From: Cohnella herbarum
Lineage (GTDB): Bacteria > Bacillota > Bacilli > Paenibacillales > Paenibacillaceae
Direction: 5' to 3'
Assembly: GCF_012849095.1 (NCBI RefSeq)
Contig: NZ_CP051680.1
Span: 4,557,501 to 4,621,500 of the forward strand
DNA length: 64,000 nt
Shown here: positions 27,561-36,701 of the stretch, in pieces
Layout of the letters: the number at the start of each line of letters is the position of its first letter
How positions within the stretch are numbered: the stretch's first letter is position 1
The notes under the pieces: model-generated
The model's database searches: none
What the model saw: the letters and a program-made list of their open reading frames with translations, nothing else
Told to the model about the DNA's origin: nothing
Program-made: the position numbers and the translations under genes

Positions 27561-29584
27561 GTTGATCCTCCTAGTATTTTACGGGCCAATTGGGTTCTAT
27601 TCTTAAAACCGTATTTGGATAACATCGTATTGATGTGCTTCTTGACGGCCGCTTCGCTAATGTACAGGATAGACGCGATCTCGGCATTGGACAACCCTTT
27701 GGCCAACTGCTCGGCAACTTCCCTCTCCCTGGCCGTCAATTCATGTAGCCCCCCTATTTCGAGCATAGAGGCAATCTCGCGTTTCTCCTCGATAAGGGTT
27801 AGCTCCGGGATCATTTTCCGCAAGTAGTCTTTCAACCGCTCGCCTCTCGTATCGATGATGAACGTCGAGGCTTCCTCTCCGTCGCCATAAGCGAAATGGT
27901 CGCAGCCCTGCACCTTCTCGAAACCCAATCCTTCGCATGCGTGATGATAATAGTCCAAAGGCGGAGGAGATTGAACGAGTAAACCTCCCGAAAGCATCTT
28001 CTCGAACAACGTATGGACGATGTCCGAACGAAGCCGCTCATCCTCTAACCGAGTGATGTCGATCCCGTACACGTACCAACCCGCCGGGCTCTCGGCCGGA
28101 GTTCTCAGCTCTTGAATCCGCTTCGGATCCAAGCTTCGGAAATACGCTCGCGATAGCGGCGCATTCAGAAGATAATTCAACGTCTGTCCGTGAATGGGAA
28201 CGATGGCGAATACCCCGACGACTTCCCCCTGCCGCGATCTGAGTAGTTGTAACGCATTCGATCCGAAGTTCAATAGCTCGTCAACCTCGATAATCCTCAA
28301 CCTCCGAACGCTCTGCTCCCCCGTCATCTCGAACCTGAACATCGTACCGGACTCGGTATCGGAGCAACGAATCTTCAAAGGATTGGCGTTACCCAGTCTG
28401 CGTCGAACATATTCTTTAACCTCATTAAGGTTGCTTGAGTCTACGGGTTCCAGATAATGATTGGATTCGCGCGAGTGTCGCAAATGAGCCCGGAGTAAAG
28501 CGTTAGAGGAAAACCTCATCATTTGGGCAACTTCCCATGCCCTCTCCTCCTGCAACCTCAAACCTTCGTCTACTTTCCGTTCGTAATGACGCATGGTCCT
28601 ATCGGAATAAACCTTGAAAGTTTCCGGCATTCTTTCTTTGAACGAGCCTCGCATGGATTCCCACACGATCTGCGTTAACTGCCAGCCTCTCGCATTGCGC
28701 ATCATGAAGCTCAGCCCGATCAATCTACTGAAAAGAGTCGCCGTAACCTCCTTGCCGATGATCTCCGTCAGCAAATCTTGATGAAAGGTTCTCGGGACGG
28801 AGCACGCATAGAGAAGTTGGCGCAACTCCTCGTCGGGCGCTTCTTGAAGCCAGTGATGGATCCGATCGTCTACCGGCTCCCACTCCGAAGGTCGAGGGTC
28901 CTGCTCCCCTTCTCCGGCGGGCATCAGCAAGGAAAGCGATAACGGATGTCCTAACGTCCTTAACCACAGGGTATCGATAACTTGGTCATCTTGAAATCCT
29001 AATCCCAACAAATACATACGGATATCCTCATAGCTCAGCTCGGTTAAAGCTAACCTAGCGATTAGTCTCTTCCAAGCAGGAGAGTATCTCCACGGACCTT
29101 CCAAAGGAAATCTGCCGGCGATGACGATCAGGACATTCGAATCCAGACGAGGAAGCCATCGATGCCTTAGTTCGTAGTCCAATCCGCCGATTTCTTCATA
29201 CCCGTCTATGAGCAACACGGTTTTTCGTTTAGATGCCGAATCGTTAATGGCGTTTACCGCTCGTTGCTCAACATTCTCTTGATGACCGGGGCCCTCATCT
29301 TGTTCTAGAGCAAATAGAATCATCCGGCAGAAGGCTTCGATCCGTCCATAAGCTTCCCGGACGTCGATGGATACGGTTGCGGCTCCTCCTTGACGCGATA
29401 TCCGCTCGTATCTGTCCAGTAAATAGCTTTTGCCGATCCCCGCCGTTCCATAGACGTTAATGATCCGCTCGGATCGTTCCGTCATGCCGGTCAGAAATTG
29501 CTCGAAAAAGCGAAGCTCGAATTCACGCCCCACGAAATGATCTTCCATGAGCTCCCTCATCCGATGACCGAACGTTTCACCCAT
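27557..29584 (-). CDS. LuxR-type regulator with N-terminal STAND/AAA ATPase domain
   Basis: 675 residues. The N-terminal half is an NTPase: P-loop YGTAGIGKSYLL (residues 46-53), Walker B TVLLIDGYEEI near 125, and sensor-like VLIVIAGRFPL near 152. The middle is helical without clear TPR repeats. The last 60 residues are a complete LuxR/GerE helix-turn-helix (LTAREREVAEQLAKGLSNAE, then AAVKKHINTMLSKYGFKNRTQL). It resembles MalT/LuxR ATP-dependent activators in plan. It overlaps the lipoprotein gene by 4 bp and is divergent from ilvB, 129 bp away, so ilvBN is a possible target. That is inference. Confidence 0.88.
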   Translation of the reverse strand: MGETFGHRMRELMEDHFVGREFELRFFEQFLTGMTERSERIINVYGTAGIGKSYLLDRYERISRQGGAATVSIDVREAYGRIEAFCRMILFALEQDEGPGHQENVEQRAVNAINDSASKRKTVLLIDGYEEIGGLDYELRHRWLPRLDSNVLIVIAGRFPLEGPWRYSPAWKRLIARLALTELSYEDIRMYLLGLGFQDDQVIDTLWLRTLGHPLSLSLLMPAGEGEQDPRPSEWEPVDDRIHHWLQEAPDEELRQLLYACSVPRTFHQDLLTEIIGKEVTATLFSRLIGLSFMMRNARGWQLTQIVWESMRGSFKERMPETFKVYSDRTMRHYERKVDEGLRLQEERAWEVAQMMRFSSNALLRAHLRHSRESNHYLEPVDSSNLNEVKEYVRRRLGNANPLKIRCSDTESGTMFRFEMTGEQSVRRLRIIEVDELLNFGSNALQLLRSRQGEVVGVFAIVPIHGQTLNYLLNAPLSRAYFRSLDPKRIQELRTPAESPAGWYVYGIDITRLEDERLRSDIVHTLFEKMLSGGLLVQSPPPLDYYHHACEGLGFEKVQGCDHFAYGDGEEASTFIIDTRGERLKDYLRKMIPELTLIEEKREIASMLEIGGLHELTAREREVAEQLAKGLSNAEIASILYISEAAVKKHINTMLSKYGFKNRTQLARKILGGST

Positions 29585-29628
29585 GTTTCCACCCCTGTAA
29601 TTCCCATTTTATCGAAAAGTATACTATC

Positions 29629-29676
29629 AAAGTAACCAAAAGGATAGCCTCGCCTCAACCCCTCCCATGTTACTTT
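29629..29676. promoter_or_regulatory. Inverted repeat in the LuxR-ilvB divergent region
   Basis: AAAGTAAC (29629-29636) and GTTACTTT (29669-29676) form 8-bp perfect arms separated by 32 bp, about three helical turns. The spacing suits two bound dimers or a loop. Possible operator for the adjacent LuxR-type regulator; unproven. Confidence 0.4.
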
Positions 29677-29713
29677 AACCTTACACCTAACAGATGGAGG
29701 AGTTGAGCTCGGG

Positions 29714-31462
29714 ATGAAAACGACGGAGAGGATTCACGACCGGAATCTACTAAAGCAAGATGCCTATATTACGGGTTCGGAAATTTTGTTGCGCATGCTG
29801 TTGTTGGAGGGCGTCGATTGCGTCTTCGGTTATCCCGGAGGAGCCGTTCTCTATATTTACGATGCCATGCACGATAATCCGGACTTTCGCCATATCCTCA
29901 CCAGGCATGAACAAGGCGCTATTCACGCGGCAGACGGATATGCCAGATCAACCGGTAAAACTGGGGTATGCATTGCCACTTCAGGTCCCGGAGCAACCAA
30001 CTTGGTCACGGGGATCGCGACGGCCTATATGGATTCCGTACCGTTAGTCGTCATTACGGGAAATGTCGCAACGGACTTAATCGGTACCGATTCTTTCCAA
30101 GAGGCCGATATCGTCGGGATTACCCAGCCGATTACGAAGCACAACTTCTTCGTCCGCAGAGTCGAGGATTTGGCCAGAACGATTCGCCAGGCTTTCCGCA
30201 TTGCCCAGACCGGCCGCAAGGGGCCCGTTCTCGTCGATATTCCGAAAGACGTATCCGCCGCATGGACGACATTCTCCTATCCCGAACATATTGAAACGCG
30301 AAATCCGATACTGCCGGATGAAAGCCTTGTTCACTCGCAAATCGACGCGCTTCTGGCGGCTATTCATTCGGCGGAAAAACCCCTGATCCTGTCCGGCGGC
30401 GGAGTCGTGTCCTCCGGAGCATCGGAAGCGTTGATCGAATTCGTTAACGGGACGGGAATTCCGATCGTCACCACTTTACTCGGTCTAGGCGGGTACCCTA
30501 GCGACTCGCGGCTGTGGTTGGGAATGCCCGGCATGCACGGCAGCTATGCAGCCAATCAGGCGCTTATCCACTGCGATCTACTCCTCTCGATAGGAGCAAG
30601 ATTCGATGACCGGGTCACGATGAAACTGGATCGGTTTGCCCCGAATGCCCGCATTGCCCACATCGACATCGATGCAGCCGAGATCGGAAAGTTAGTTCCG
30701 ACGTTGATCCCCATATGCGGGGATGCGAAGGAAATTCTATTGAAGATCAATCAACAGCTAGAGCGAATTCGTCGTCACCTTTCCGAAAAACAAGGCTGGA
30801 TAAACGATCTCATGGCGATGAAGAGGGACTTCCCACTGGCCTATGAGGATTCCGAGGAGGTACTGAAGCCGCAGTATGTCGTGGAGATGATTTCGCGTAC
30901 GACGAACGGGGAAGCGATCATCACGACCGACGTCGGTCAGCATCAAATGTGGGCCGCGCAGTTTTACCGGTATAAGCATCCCCGATCGTTGATAACTTCC
31001 GGCGGTTTAGGAACGATGGGATTCGGTTTTCCCTCGGCGATCGGCGCGCAGGTTGGTAATCCGGGCAAAATCGTCGTATCGATTAATGGGGACGGAGGCA
31101 TGCAAATGTGCGCGCAGGAGCTGGCCATATGCGCGATTCACCGCATTCCGGTCAAGATCGTCATCCTGAATAACGAAACGCTGGGTATGATCAAGCAATG
31201 GCAGGAGCTCATTCACGCGAAACGTTACAGCCATATCGACTTGTCCGGCAGCCCCGATTTCGTTAAATTGGCTGAAGCCTACGGGGTTCCGGCTGGAAGG
31301 GCGACGAACAAAGCCGAGGCCGAGCTTCTATGGCAAGAAGCTCTTGATACGCCGGGCCCTTTCCTGATCGACTTCGCGATCTCGAAGGATGAGCTCGTAT
31401 TCCCGATGGTTCCTCACGGGTCGGGGTTGCAGGATATGATTCTGGGAGGAAACAAGTCATGA
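29714..31462 (+). CDS. ilvB: Acetolactate synthase large subunit
   Basis: 582 residues. The ThDP-binding glutamate lies in TRHEQGAIHAADGYARSTGK near residue 60, and the cofactor/metal motif is NGDGGMQMCAQEL...ILNNETLG near 456-495. The FAD-domain segment SIGARFDDRVTMKLD is typical of anabolic AHAS rather than the FAD-free AlsS. It condenses pyruvate with pyruvate or 2-oxobutyrate, the first common step to valine, leucine and isoleucine. The ATG has GGAGGAG about 12 nt upstream. The stop overlaps the start of the regulatory subunit gene. No T-box leader fits in the 129-bp upstream region, unlike the standard ilv-leu operon. Confidence 0.95.
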   Translation: MKTTERIHDRNLLKQDAYITGSEILLRMLLLEGVDCVFGYPGGAVLYIYDAMHDNPDFRHILTRHEQGAIHAADGYARSTGKTGVCIATSGPGATNLVTGIATAYMDSVPLVVITGNVATDLIGTDSFQEADIVGITQPITKHNFFVRRVEDLARTIRQAFRIAQTGRKGPVLVDIPKDVSAAWTTFSYPEHIETRNPILPDESLVHSQIDALLAAIHSAEKPLILSGGGVVSSGASEALIEFVNGTGIPIVTTLLGLGGYPSDSRLWLGMPGMHGSYAANQALIHCDLLLSIGARFDDRVTMKLDRFAPNARIAHIDIDAAEIGKLVPTLIPICGDAKEILLKINQQLERIRRHLSEKQGWINDLMAMKRDFPLAYEDSEEVLKPQYVVEMISRTTNGEAIITTDVGQHQMWAAQFYRYKHPRSLITSGGLGTMGFGFPSAIGAQVGNPGKIVVSINGDGGMQMCAQELAICAIHRIPVKIVILNNETLGMIKQWQELIHAKRYSHIDLSGSPDFVKLAEAYGVPAGRATNKAEAELLWQEALDTPGPFLIDFAISKDELVFPMVPHGSGLQDMILGGNKS

Positions 31463-31956
31463 AATCCGACAAGCAGCATATAGCGGTTATCGTACGCGAC
31501 GACCCCGGAGTGCTTCAGCGCGTATCCGGCTTATTTTCCAGACGAAGCTATAACATTGACAGCATTACGGTCGGGGCTTCGGAGATAGAGAACCTGTCTC
31601 GAATGACCGTGGTCGCGAACGGGGACTCTCGTCAAATTTTGCAGCTATGCAATCAGCTACGCAAGCTGATCGATGTCATTCATGTGGAGCATCTAGAGGA
31701 CAGACCTACCGTCGCTAGAGAGCTGTTGCTAGTTAAAGTAATCTATGAACAGGCAACCAAAGCGGAATTAAACGATCTAATAAACACTTTTCGTTGTTCC
31801 GTCATCGACGTCAGCTTGCAGTCCGTTATCGTTCAAGCGATCGGAGATCGGGAGAAAAACGATGCTTTTCTTCAGCTTATTCGGCCTTACGGTATCTTGG
31901 AAATCACCCGAACCGGGGAAACGGCGATGGCTAGGGGCTCAGAGCAATCGCATTAG
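31459..31956 (+). CDS. ilvN: Acetolactate synthase small (regulatory) subunit
   Basis: 165 residues, the usual length of IlvH/IlvN. The N-terminal ACT domain is clear (IAVIVRDDPGVLQRVSGLFS, then YNIDSITVGASE), where valine binds for feedback inhibition. The C-terminal half (residues 80-165) matches the ALS small-subunit domain that activates the catalytic subunit (RELLLVKVIYE, then PYGILEITRTGE). It overlaps ilvB by 4 bp (ATGA), so subunits are made in coupled amounts. The symbol ilvH is equally used in Bacillus. Confidence 0.95.
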   Translation: MKSDKQHIAVIVRDDPGVLQRVSGLFSRRSYNIDSITVGASEIENLSRMTVVANGDSRQILQLCNQLRKLIDVIHVEHLEDRPTVARELLLVKVIYEQATKAELNDLINTFRCSVIDVSLQSVIVQAIGDREKNDAFLQLIRPYGILEITRTGETAMARGSEQSH

Positions 31957-32132
31957 ACTGGCTATGAGAACGAGTACGCTTAACGGTTAAACCCCACTAT
32001 AATTCGTTGCTAAAACAACCCAATTTTAACTTATGTCTACAGTTCGTTGATTGATCGTTCTTTGCCGATTGAAAATGGCTATTCTGACCGGTATATAGCT
32101 TTTGCGACAACCAGCATTCGAGAGTTATTTAC

Positions 32133-32330
32133 TAACGGCGGCCATGGCCGTTATTTCGACGAAAACAATTGCTTAATAATTGACGGAACTGAGCGCCGTT
32201 ATTTGAGCTCAAAAGGCATGTTTTCATTGGAGAATACTAAAATAAGAGCGCCCAGTTCCGTTAGATTTTGAAAAGCGCCTTTATGAGCAAAATAACGGCG
32301 CTCAGCTCCGTTAGAATGAAACTTACGCAC
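32133..32330. repeat. Intergenic repeat cluster downstream of ilvN
   Basis: Two roughly 50-bp units stand in tandem on the minus strand, each starting CTAACGGA(A/G)CTG(A/G)GCGC and continuing TTATTTT (ends at 32321 and 32271). A third copy in the opposite direction begins GACGGAACTGAGCGCCGTTA at 32182, and a diverged fourth piece (AACGGCGGCCATGGCCGTTA) is at 32133. The inverted copies can pair over more than 30 bases with few mismatches. The rest of the 31957-32391 interval shows no gene with a ribosome site. The cluster may also act as the ilvBN terminator, since no simple one is seen. Confidence 0.75.
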
Positions 32331-32391
32331 TGCGCTGAACAATGAGCAACTCCTAATGCGAAAGCCCTGGCTAAGGGATAATGATCTGTTG

Positions 32392-32434
32392 AAAAAAAAG
32401 GAGGACCGGATGATCATCGTCATCCGGTCCTCCT
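32392..32434 (-). terminator. Terminator of uvrA
   Basis: Minus-strand stem GGAGGACCGGATGA-CGATGA-TCATCCGGTCCTCC followed by TTTTTTTT, 15 bp after the uvrA stop. Confidence 0.93.
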
Positions 32435-32448
32435 CCTAATTCTATGGT

Positions 32449-35307
32449 TTAAACTTTCGCGAGCGCCGCTTCCGTTCTTGCCCGGTCTCTTTCCAGAACG
32501 GGACCGAGATACTTGCCCGTGTAGGAGTTTTTAACCTTGGACACTTCTTCGGGCGTACCCGTGGCCACGATCGTTCCGCCCCCGCTGCCGCCTTCGGGGC
32601 CCAAGTCTACAATATAATCGGCCGTCTTAATGACGTCCAGGTTATGCTCAATAACGAGCACGCTTTCCCCTGAGTCAACCAGTCTGTGCAACACTTGCAA
32701 CAAACGATCGATGTCGTCGACATGGAGACCGGTCGTAGGCTCGTCGAGAATGTACAGCATCTTGCCCGTGCTGCGACGATACAGTTCCGCCGCCAGCTTC
32801 ACCCGCTGCGCTTCGCCGCCTGACAACGTCGTGGCCGGCTGCCCCAGGTTCATATAGCCAAGACCGACGTCCATGAGGGTCTGCATCTTCCGGTGGATTC
32901 GCGGAATGTTCACGAAGAACTCGGTTGCATCCTCGATCGTCATCTCCAGCACTTCGGCAATGCTCTTGCCTTTATATTTCACTTCTAACGTCTCGCGATT
33001 GTATCTCTTGCCCTTGCAGATCTCGCACGGGACGTATACGTCCGGCAGAAAGTGCATCTCGATCTTGATGATTCCGTCGCCTTTACAGGCTTCGCAGCGG
33101 CCGCCTTTGACGTTAAAGCTGAAGCGGCCTTTCTTATAGCCGCGCACCTTAGACTCGTTCGTTATCGCGTATACGTCGCGAATATCGTCGAACACTCCGG
33201 TGTAGGTCGCGGGATTGGAACGAGGAGTTCTTCCGATCGGCGATTGGTCGATGTCGATGACCTTCTCCAAGTGCTCCAGCCCGTTCATCTCTTTATAAGC
33301 GCCCGGACGCGTCTTGGCTCTATTCAGATCGCGCGCCAACGTCTTATACAGGATTTCGTTGACCAACGTGGATTTACCCGAGCCCGAAACGCCCGTTACG
33401 GCCGTAAATACGCCCAGCGGGAACTTGGTGTTCAAGTTCTTGAGGTTGTTTTCCTTGGCGCCCTTGATCTCGATCCAATTGCCGTTCGGTTTGCGCCTCT
33501 CCTGAGGCACGGGGATAAACTTCCGTCCGCTGAGATAAGCTCCGGTTAACGATTTCTCGTCCGCCATGACTTGCTGCGGCGTCCCTTCGGACATAATCGT
33601 ACCGCCGTGAATTCCCGCTCCCGGGCCGATATCGATAATCCAATCCGCCGCCATCATCGTATCCTCGTCATGTTCGACGACGATAAGCGTGTTGCCTAAA
33701 TCGCGCATATGATTAAGAGTTTGAATAAGTCTGTCGTTATCCCGTTGATGGAGTCCAATACTAGGCTCATCCAAAATATACAAGACACCCATCAGACTCG
33801 AGCCGATCTGCGTCGCCAATCTTATTCGCTGGGCTTCTCCGCCGGATAACGTGCCCGCCGCCCTGGACAAGGTCAAATATTCCAAGCCCACGTTCACGAG
33901 GAAGCCGAGACGATTATTGATCTCCTTCAAGATCAGGTTGGCGATAGCCAGTTCCTTCTCGTTAAGCTCAAGGCCGGAGAAGAACCTCTGCGCCTCGCCG
34001 ATGGACAACGAAGTGACGTAAGAGATGTTTTCCTTGCCGATCGTTACGGCCAAAGATTCCTTCTTCAGACGGTGGCCTTTGCATTTCGCGCACGGCTTCG
34101 CGCCCATGTAAACCTCGATGAACTCGCGAATGCCTTCGGAGCCCGTTTCCCGGTACCGACGTTCCAAATTGTTAACGACGCCCTCGAACGGAACTTGCGC
34201 GTCGCGCGTATGACCGAACTCGTTCTCGTAACGGAAGCGAATTCTCTCGCCGCCCGTGCCGTATAGAATGATCTGCATGTGCTTGTCGGACAATTGTTCG
34301 ACCGGCACGTCGGTCGGAATGCCGAAATGCGCGCATACGGCCGCTAGAAATTGCGGGTAGTAATTGGACGTGCTCCCCGCCCAAGCCTCGAATGCGCCGT
34401 CTTCTATGCTCTTCGAGTGATCCGGTATCAGCAGCTCCGGGTCGACGACCATCTTCACGCCAAGACCGTCGCATTCCGGACAAGCCCCGTAGGGCGAGTT
34501 AAACGAGAACATGCGCGGGGCAAGCTCGTCGATAGAGAAGCCGCATTCCGGACAAGCCAAATTGGAGTTGAACATGATCTCTTCCTTGTCGATAATATCG
34601 ACAAGGATCTGGCCGCCCGAGAGCTTCAGTCCCGTTTCCAAAGAGTCGGCAAGCCGCGAAGCGACGTCATCCTTCACGACGATCCTATCTACGACGACTT
34701 CGATCGAATGCTTCTTGTTCTTCTCGAGCTCGATGGTTTCGGACAGATCGCGGATTTCTCCGTTCACGCGAACCCGCACGAAACCTTGCTTCTGGATATC
34801 TGCCAGCAGTTTCGTGTGTTCGCCTTTACGACCGTTAACGATAGGAGCTAAGATTTGCAGTCGCGTCCGCTCCGGATATTCCATAATCCTGTCGACCATC
34901 TGTTCTACGGTCTGGGACGTGATCTCGATCCCATGGTCCGGACAATGAGGCCGTCCAACGCGGGCGAACATCAACCGCAAATAATCGTATATTTCCGTTA
35001 CCGTACCGACGGTAGAACGCGGATTGCGGCTTGTCGTCTTCTGGTCGATGGATATCGCCGGCGATAACCCGTCAATAGAGTCTACGTCGGGTTTATCCAT
35101 CTGGCCAAGAAACTGACGCGCATAAGCGGACAAGGATTCCACGTAACGCCGTTGACCTTCCGCGTAGATCGTATCGAAAGCAAGCGAGGACTTGCCTGAA
35201 CCAGAAAGCCCTGTTAGCACGACGAATTTATCCCGCGGTATCGTGACGTCGATATTTTTCAAATTATGGGCGCGCGCGCCCTTGATTATTATTTTCTCGT
35301 TAGCCAA
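32449..35307 (-). CDS. uvrA: Excinuclease ABC subunit UvrA
   Basis: 952 residues from the TTG at 35307 (AAAGGGGC upstream), close to the 957 of Bacillus; an upstream in-frame start at 35370 would add 21 residues without homology. It has two ABC modules: Walker [13 protein letters not shown] and [13 protein letters not shown], signatures [12 protein letters not shown] and [12 protein letters not shown], and Walker [13 protein letters not shown] and [12 protein letters not shown]. Zinc-finger cysteines are in LACPECGF...GACPECDG and [11 protein letters not shown]...CEICKGKRY. UvrA finds bulky lesions and loads UvrB in nucleotide excision repair. The promoter at 35398-35426 has a putative SOS box beside it. 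Confidence 0.97.
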   Translation of the reverse strand: MANEKIIIKGARAHNLKNIDVTIPRDKFVVLTGLSGSGKSSLAFDTIYAEGQRRYVESLSAYARQFLGQMDKPDVDSIDGLSPAISIDQKTTSRNPRSTVGTVTEIYDYLRLMFARVGRPHCPDHGIEITSQTVEQMVDRIMEYPERTRLQILAPIVNGRKGEHTKLLADIQKQGFVRVRVNGEIRDLSETIELEKNKKHSIEVVVDRIVVKDDVASRLADSLETGLKLSGGQILVDIIDKEEIMFNSNLACPECGFSIDELAPRMFSFNSPYGACPECDGLGVKMVVDPELLIPDHSKSIEDGAFEAWAGSTSNYYPQFLAAVCAHFGIPTDVPVEQLSDKHMQIILYGTGGERIRFRYENEFGHTRDAQVPFEGVVNNLERRYRETGSEGIREFIEVYMGAKPCAKCKGHRLKKESLAVTIGKENISYVTSLSIGEAQRFFSGLELNEKELAIANLILKEINNRLGFLVNVGLEYLTLSRAAGTLSGGEAQRIRLATQIGSSLMGVLYILDEPSIGLHQRDNDRLIQTLNHMRDLGNTLIVVEHDEDTMMAADWIIDIGPGAGIHGGTIMSEGTPQQVMADEKSLTGAYLSGRKFIPVPQERRKPNGNWIEIKGAKENNLKNLNTKFPLGVFTAVTGVSGSGKSTLVNEILYKTLARDLNRAKTRPGAYKEMNGLEHLEKVIDIDQSPIGRTPRSNPATYTGVFDDIRDVYAITNESKVRGYKKGRFSFNVKGGRCEACKGDGIIKIEMHFLPDVYVPCEICKGKRYNRETLEVKYKGKSIAEVLEMTIEDATEFFVNIPRIHRKMQTLMDVGLGYMNLGQPATTLSGGEAQRVKLAAELYRRSTGKMLYILDEPTTGLHVDDIDRLLQVLHRLVDSGESVLVIEHNLDVIKTADYIVDLGPEGGSGGGTIVATGTPEEVSKVKNSYTGKYLGPVLERDRARTEAALAKV

Positions 35308-35378
35308 AACGAAAAAGCCCCTTTCGCGACAACGCGGGGCCTCTTGGTAACATGCCCGCCGCAGTCGCACACGAAATA

Positions 35379-35392
35379 AGAATGTGTGTTCC
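35379..35392 (-). promoter_or_regulatory. Putative LexA (SOS) box of uvrA
   Basis: Minus-strand GGAAC-ACAC-ATTCT lies 6 bp after the -10 box, on the expected transcription start. It departs from the Bacillus consensus CGAAC-N4-GTTCG at a few bases, but the same GGAAC-N4-ATTCT is found at the same place in the uvrB promoter. Confidence 0.55.
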
Positions 35393-35397
35393 CGTTC

Positions 35398-35426
35398 ATT
35401 ATACAGAACTGCGGCTGGTCATGCAA
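35398..35426 (-). promoter_or_regulatory. Sigma-A promoter of uvrA
   Basis: Minus-strand TTGCAT (35426-35421), 17-bp spacer, perfect TATAAT (35403-35398). It lies between the diaminopimelate dehydrogenase gene and uvrA, so uvrA has its own promoter. Confidence 0.8.
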
Positions 35427-35451
35427 ATGATTTGTAAATTACAGTCAAAGA

Positions 35452-36435
35452 CTACAGAAGTTCCTTACGAAGCTGCTCCGGGGATTTCGGAGACAACAAG
35501 CCGTAAGGCACGTCGAATACGGTCTTCGCTCCGGTTTGGCCTGCTTGCGCCATACGATAAGCGGCACGGGCATACGCAACGAGAACGCTCGCCGTAAATT
35601 CCGGATTGCTGTCCAGCTTAAGGCTGAATTCGATTAATTGCGTGCTTCCGTTATTCGGACCGGTTTGCCCGCTCCGTATGACGTTCCCGCCATGCGGCAT
35701 CGTTGAATGCTCCGCGCGAAGCACTTCATCGCTCACGAAGTGAACGACGGTTTCGTAGTCCGCGAAATAGTTCGGCATGTTCTTGATTTCGTTCGCAACC
35801 GCTTCGGCATCGGCGCCTTCTTGCAACACAACGAAACATTCCCGCAAATGTTTCTCGCGAGTCGTCAATTGAGGGTTGCTCCCGCTGCGTACGCGTTCTA
35901 CGGCAGCATCGTGAGGAATCGTGTACTGAATGCCGTTGCTTACGCCTTCTACCCGACGGATCGCATCGGAATGGCCTTGGCTGACGCCTTTGCCCCAGAA
36001 CGTATACTCTTTGCCTTCCGGAAGAACGGCTTCCGCCAGCAAACGGTTCAAGGAGAACAAGCCCGGATCCCAACCGGTCGAGATCACGCTTACGTTGCCG
36101 TTCGTTTGCGCGGCATCGTCCACTTTATTGAAGTATTCCGGGATTAACGCGTGCGTATCGAAGCTATCTACGGTATGGAAATGCTTGGCCAAAGCAGGAC
36201 CTTGCTCCGGCAAATCCTTCGCGGAGCCTCCGCACAGGATCATGACGTCTATTTTACCTTTGTATTGCTCGATATCCGAGATGGATACCATCGGAGTTCC
36301 CGCTTCGATCGCTTCCGGATTGCGACGCGTGAAAATCGCTTCGAGTTCCATGTCCGGATTTTGGCGGATCGCCGACTCCACCCCGCGACCCAAATTTCCG
36401 TAACCGACTATGCCTACCGAGATCGTTTTACTCAA
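35452..36435 (-). CDS. ddh: meso-Diaminopimelate dehydrogenase
   Basis: 327 residues from the TTG at 36435, which has AGGAGG 9 nt upstream; the earlier in-frame ATG at 36462 has none. The Rossmann start VGIVGYGNLGRGVESAI binds NADPH. Family landmarks are FTRRNP, LCGGSAKDLPEQGP, DSFDTHALIPEYF, VISTGWDPGLFSL and the substrate loop FWGKGVSQGHSDAIRRV. The enzyme makes meso-diaminopimelate in one step from tetrahydrodipicolinate, feeding peptidoglycan and lysine synthesis and bypassing the acyl branch. It is located between uvrB and uvrA, genes that are adjacent in Bacillus, so it looks like an insertion into that pair. Confidence 0.93.
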   Translation of the reverse strand: MSKTISVGIVGYGNLGRGVESAIRQNPDMELEAIFTRRNPEAIEAGTPMVSISDIEQYKGKIDVMILCGGSAKDLPEQGPALAKHFHTVDSFDTHALIPEYFNKVDDAAQTNGNVSVISTGWDPGLFSLNRLLAEAVLPEGKEYTFWGKGVSQGHSDAIRRVEGVSNGIQYTIPHDAAVERVRSGSNPQLTTREKHLRECFVVLQEGADAEAVANEIKNMPNYFADYETVVHFVSDEVLRAEHSTMPHGGNVIRSGQTGPNNGSTQLIEFSLKLDSNPEFTASVLVAYARAAYRMAQAGQTGAKTVFDVPYGLLSPKSPEQLRKELL

Positions 36436-36653
36436 TTTCGTCTTCCTCCTAATAATGTGCAATTATCGCATCCTTAGAATGCGTTCTATAACCATCAAAT
36501 ACGAAAATCTGATTCCCTATATAACGACACTCAACTATTTTACATCAAGTGAGGTACGCGCAAAAGCTTATTTTTTGTTATCATTCTACAAAAAGTTTGC
36601 ATTAATTTTATCTAAAACATATATAAATGAAAAAATTTGTAATGAAGCGCACG

Positions 36654-36686
36654 AAAAACTCCGGAGCGCTAATCGTCACTCCGGAG
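36654..36686 (-). terminator. Terminator of uvrB
   Basis: Minus-strand CTCCGGAG...CTCCGGAG (self-complementary arms) with a 12-nt loop, followed by TTTTT, 15 bp after the uvrB stop. It separates uvrB from the downstream dehydrogenase gene. Confidence 0.8.
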
Positions 36687-36701
36687 CCTCGCAAAAATGT
36701 G

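Noticed and set aside
32047..32271. 74-residue frame downstream of ilvN
   Set aside because: It is made largely of the intergenic repeat sequence and has no ribosome site.
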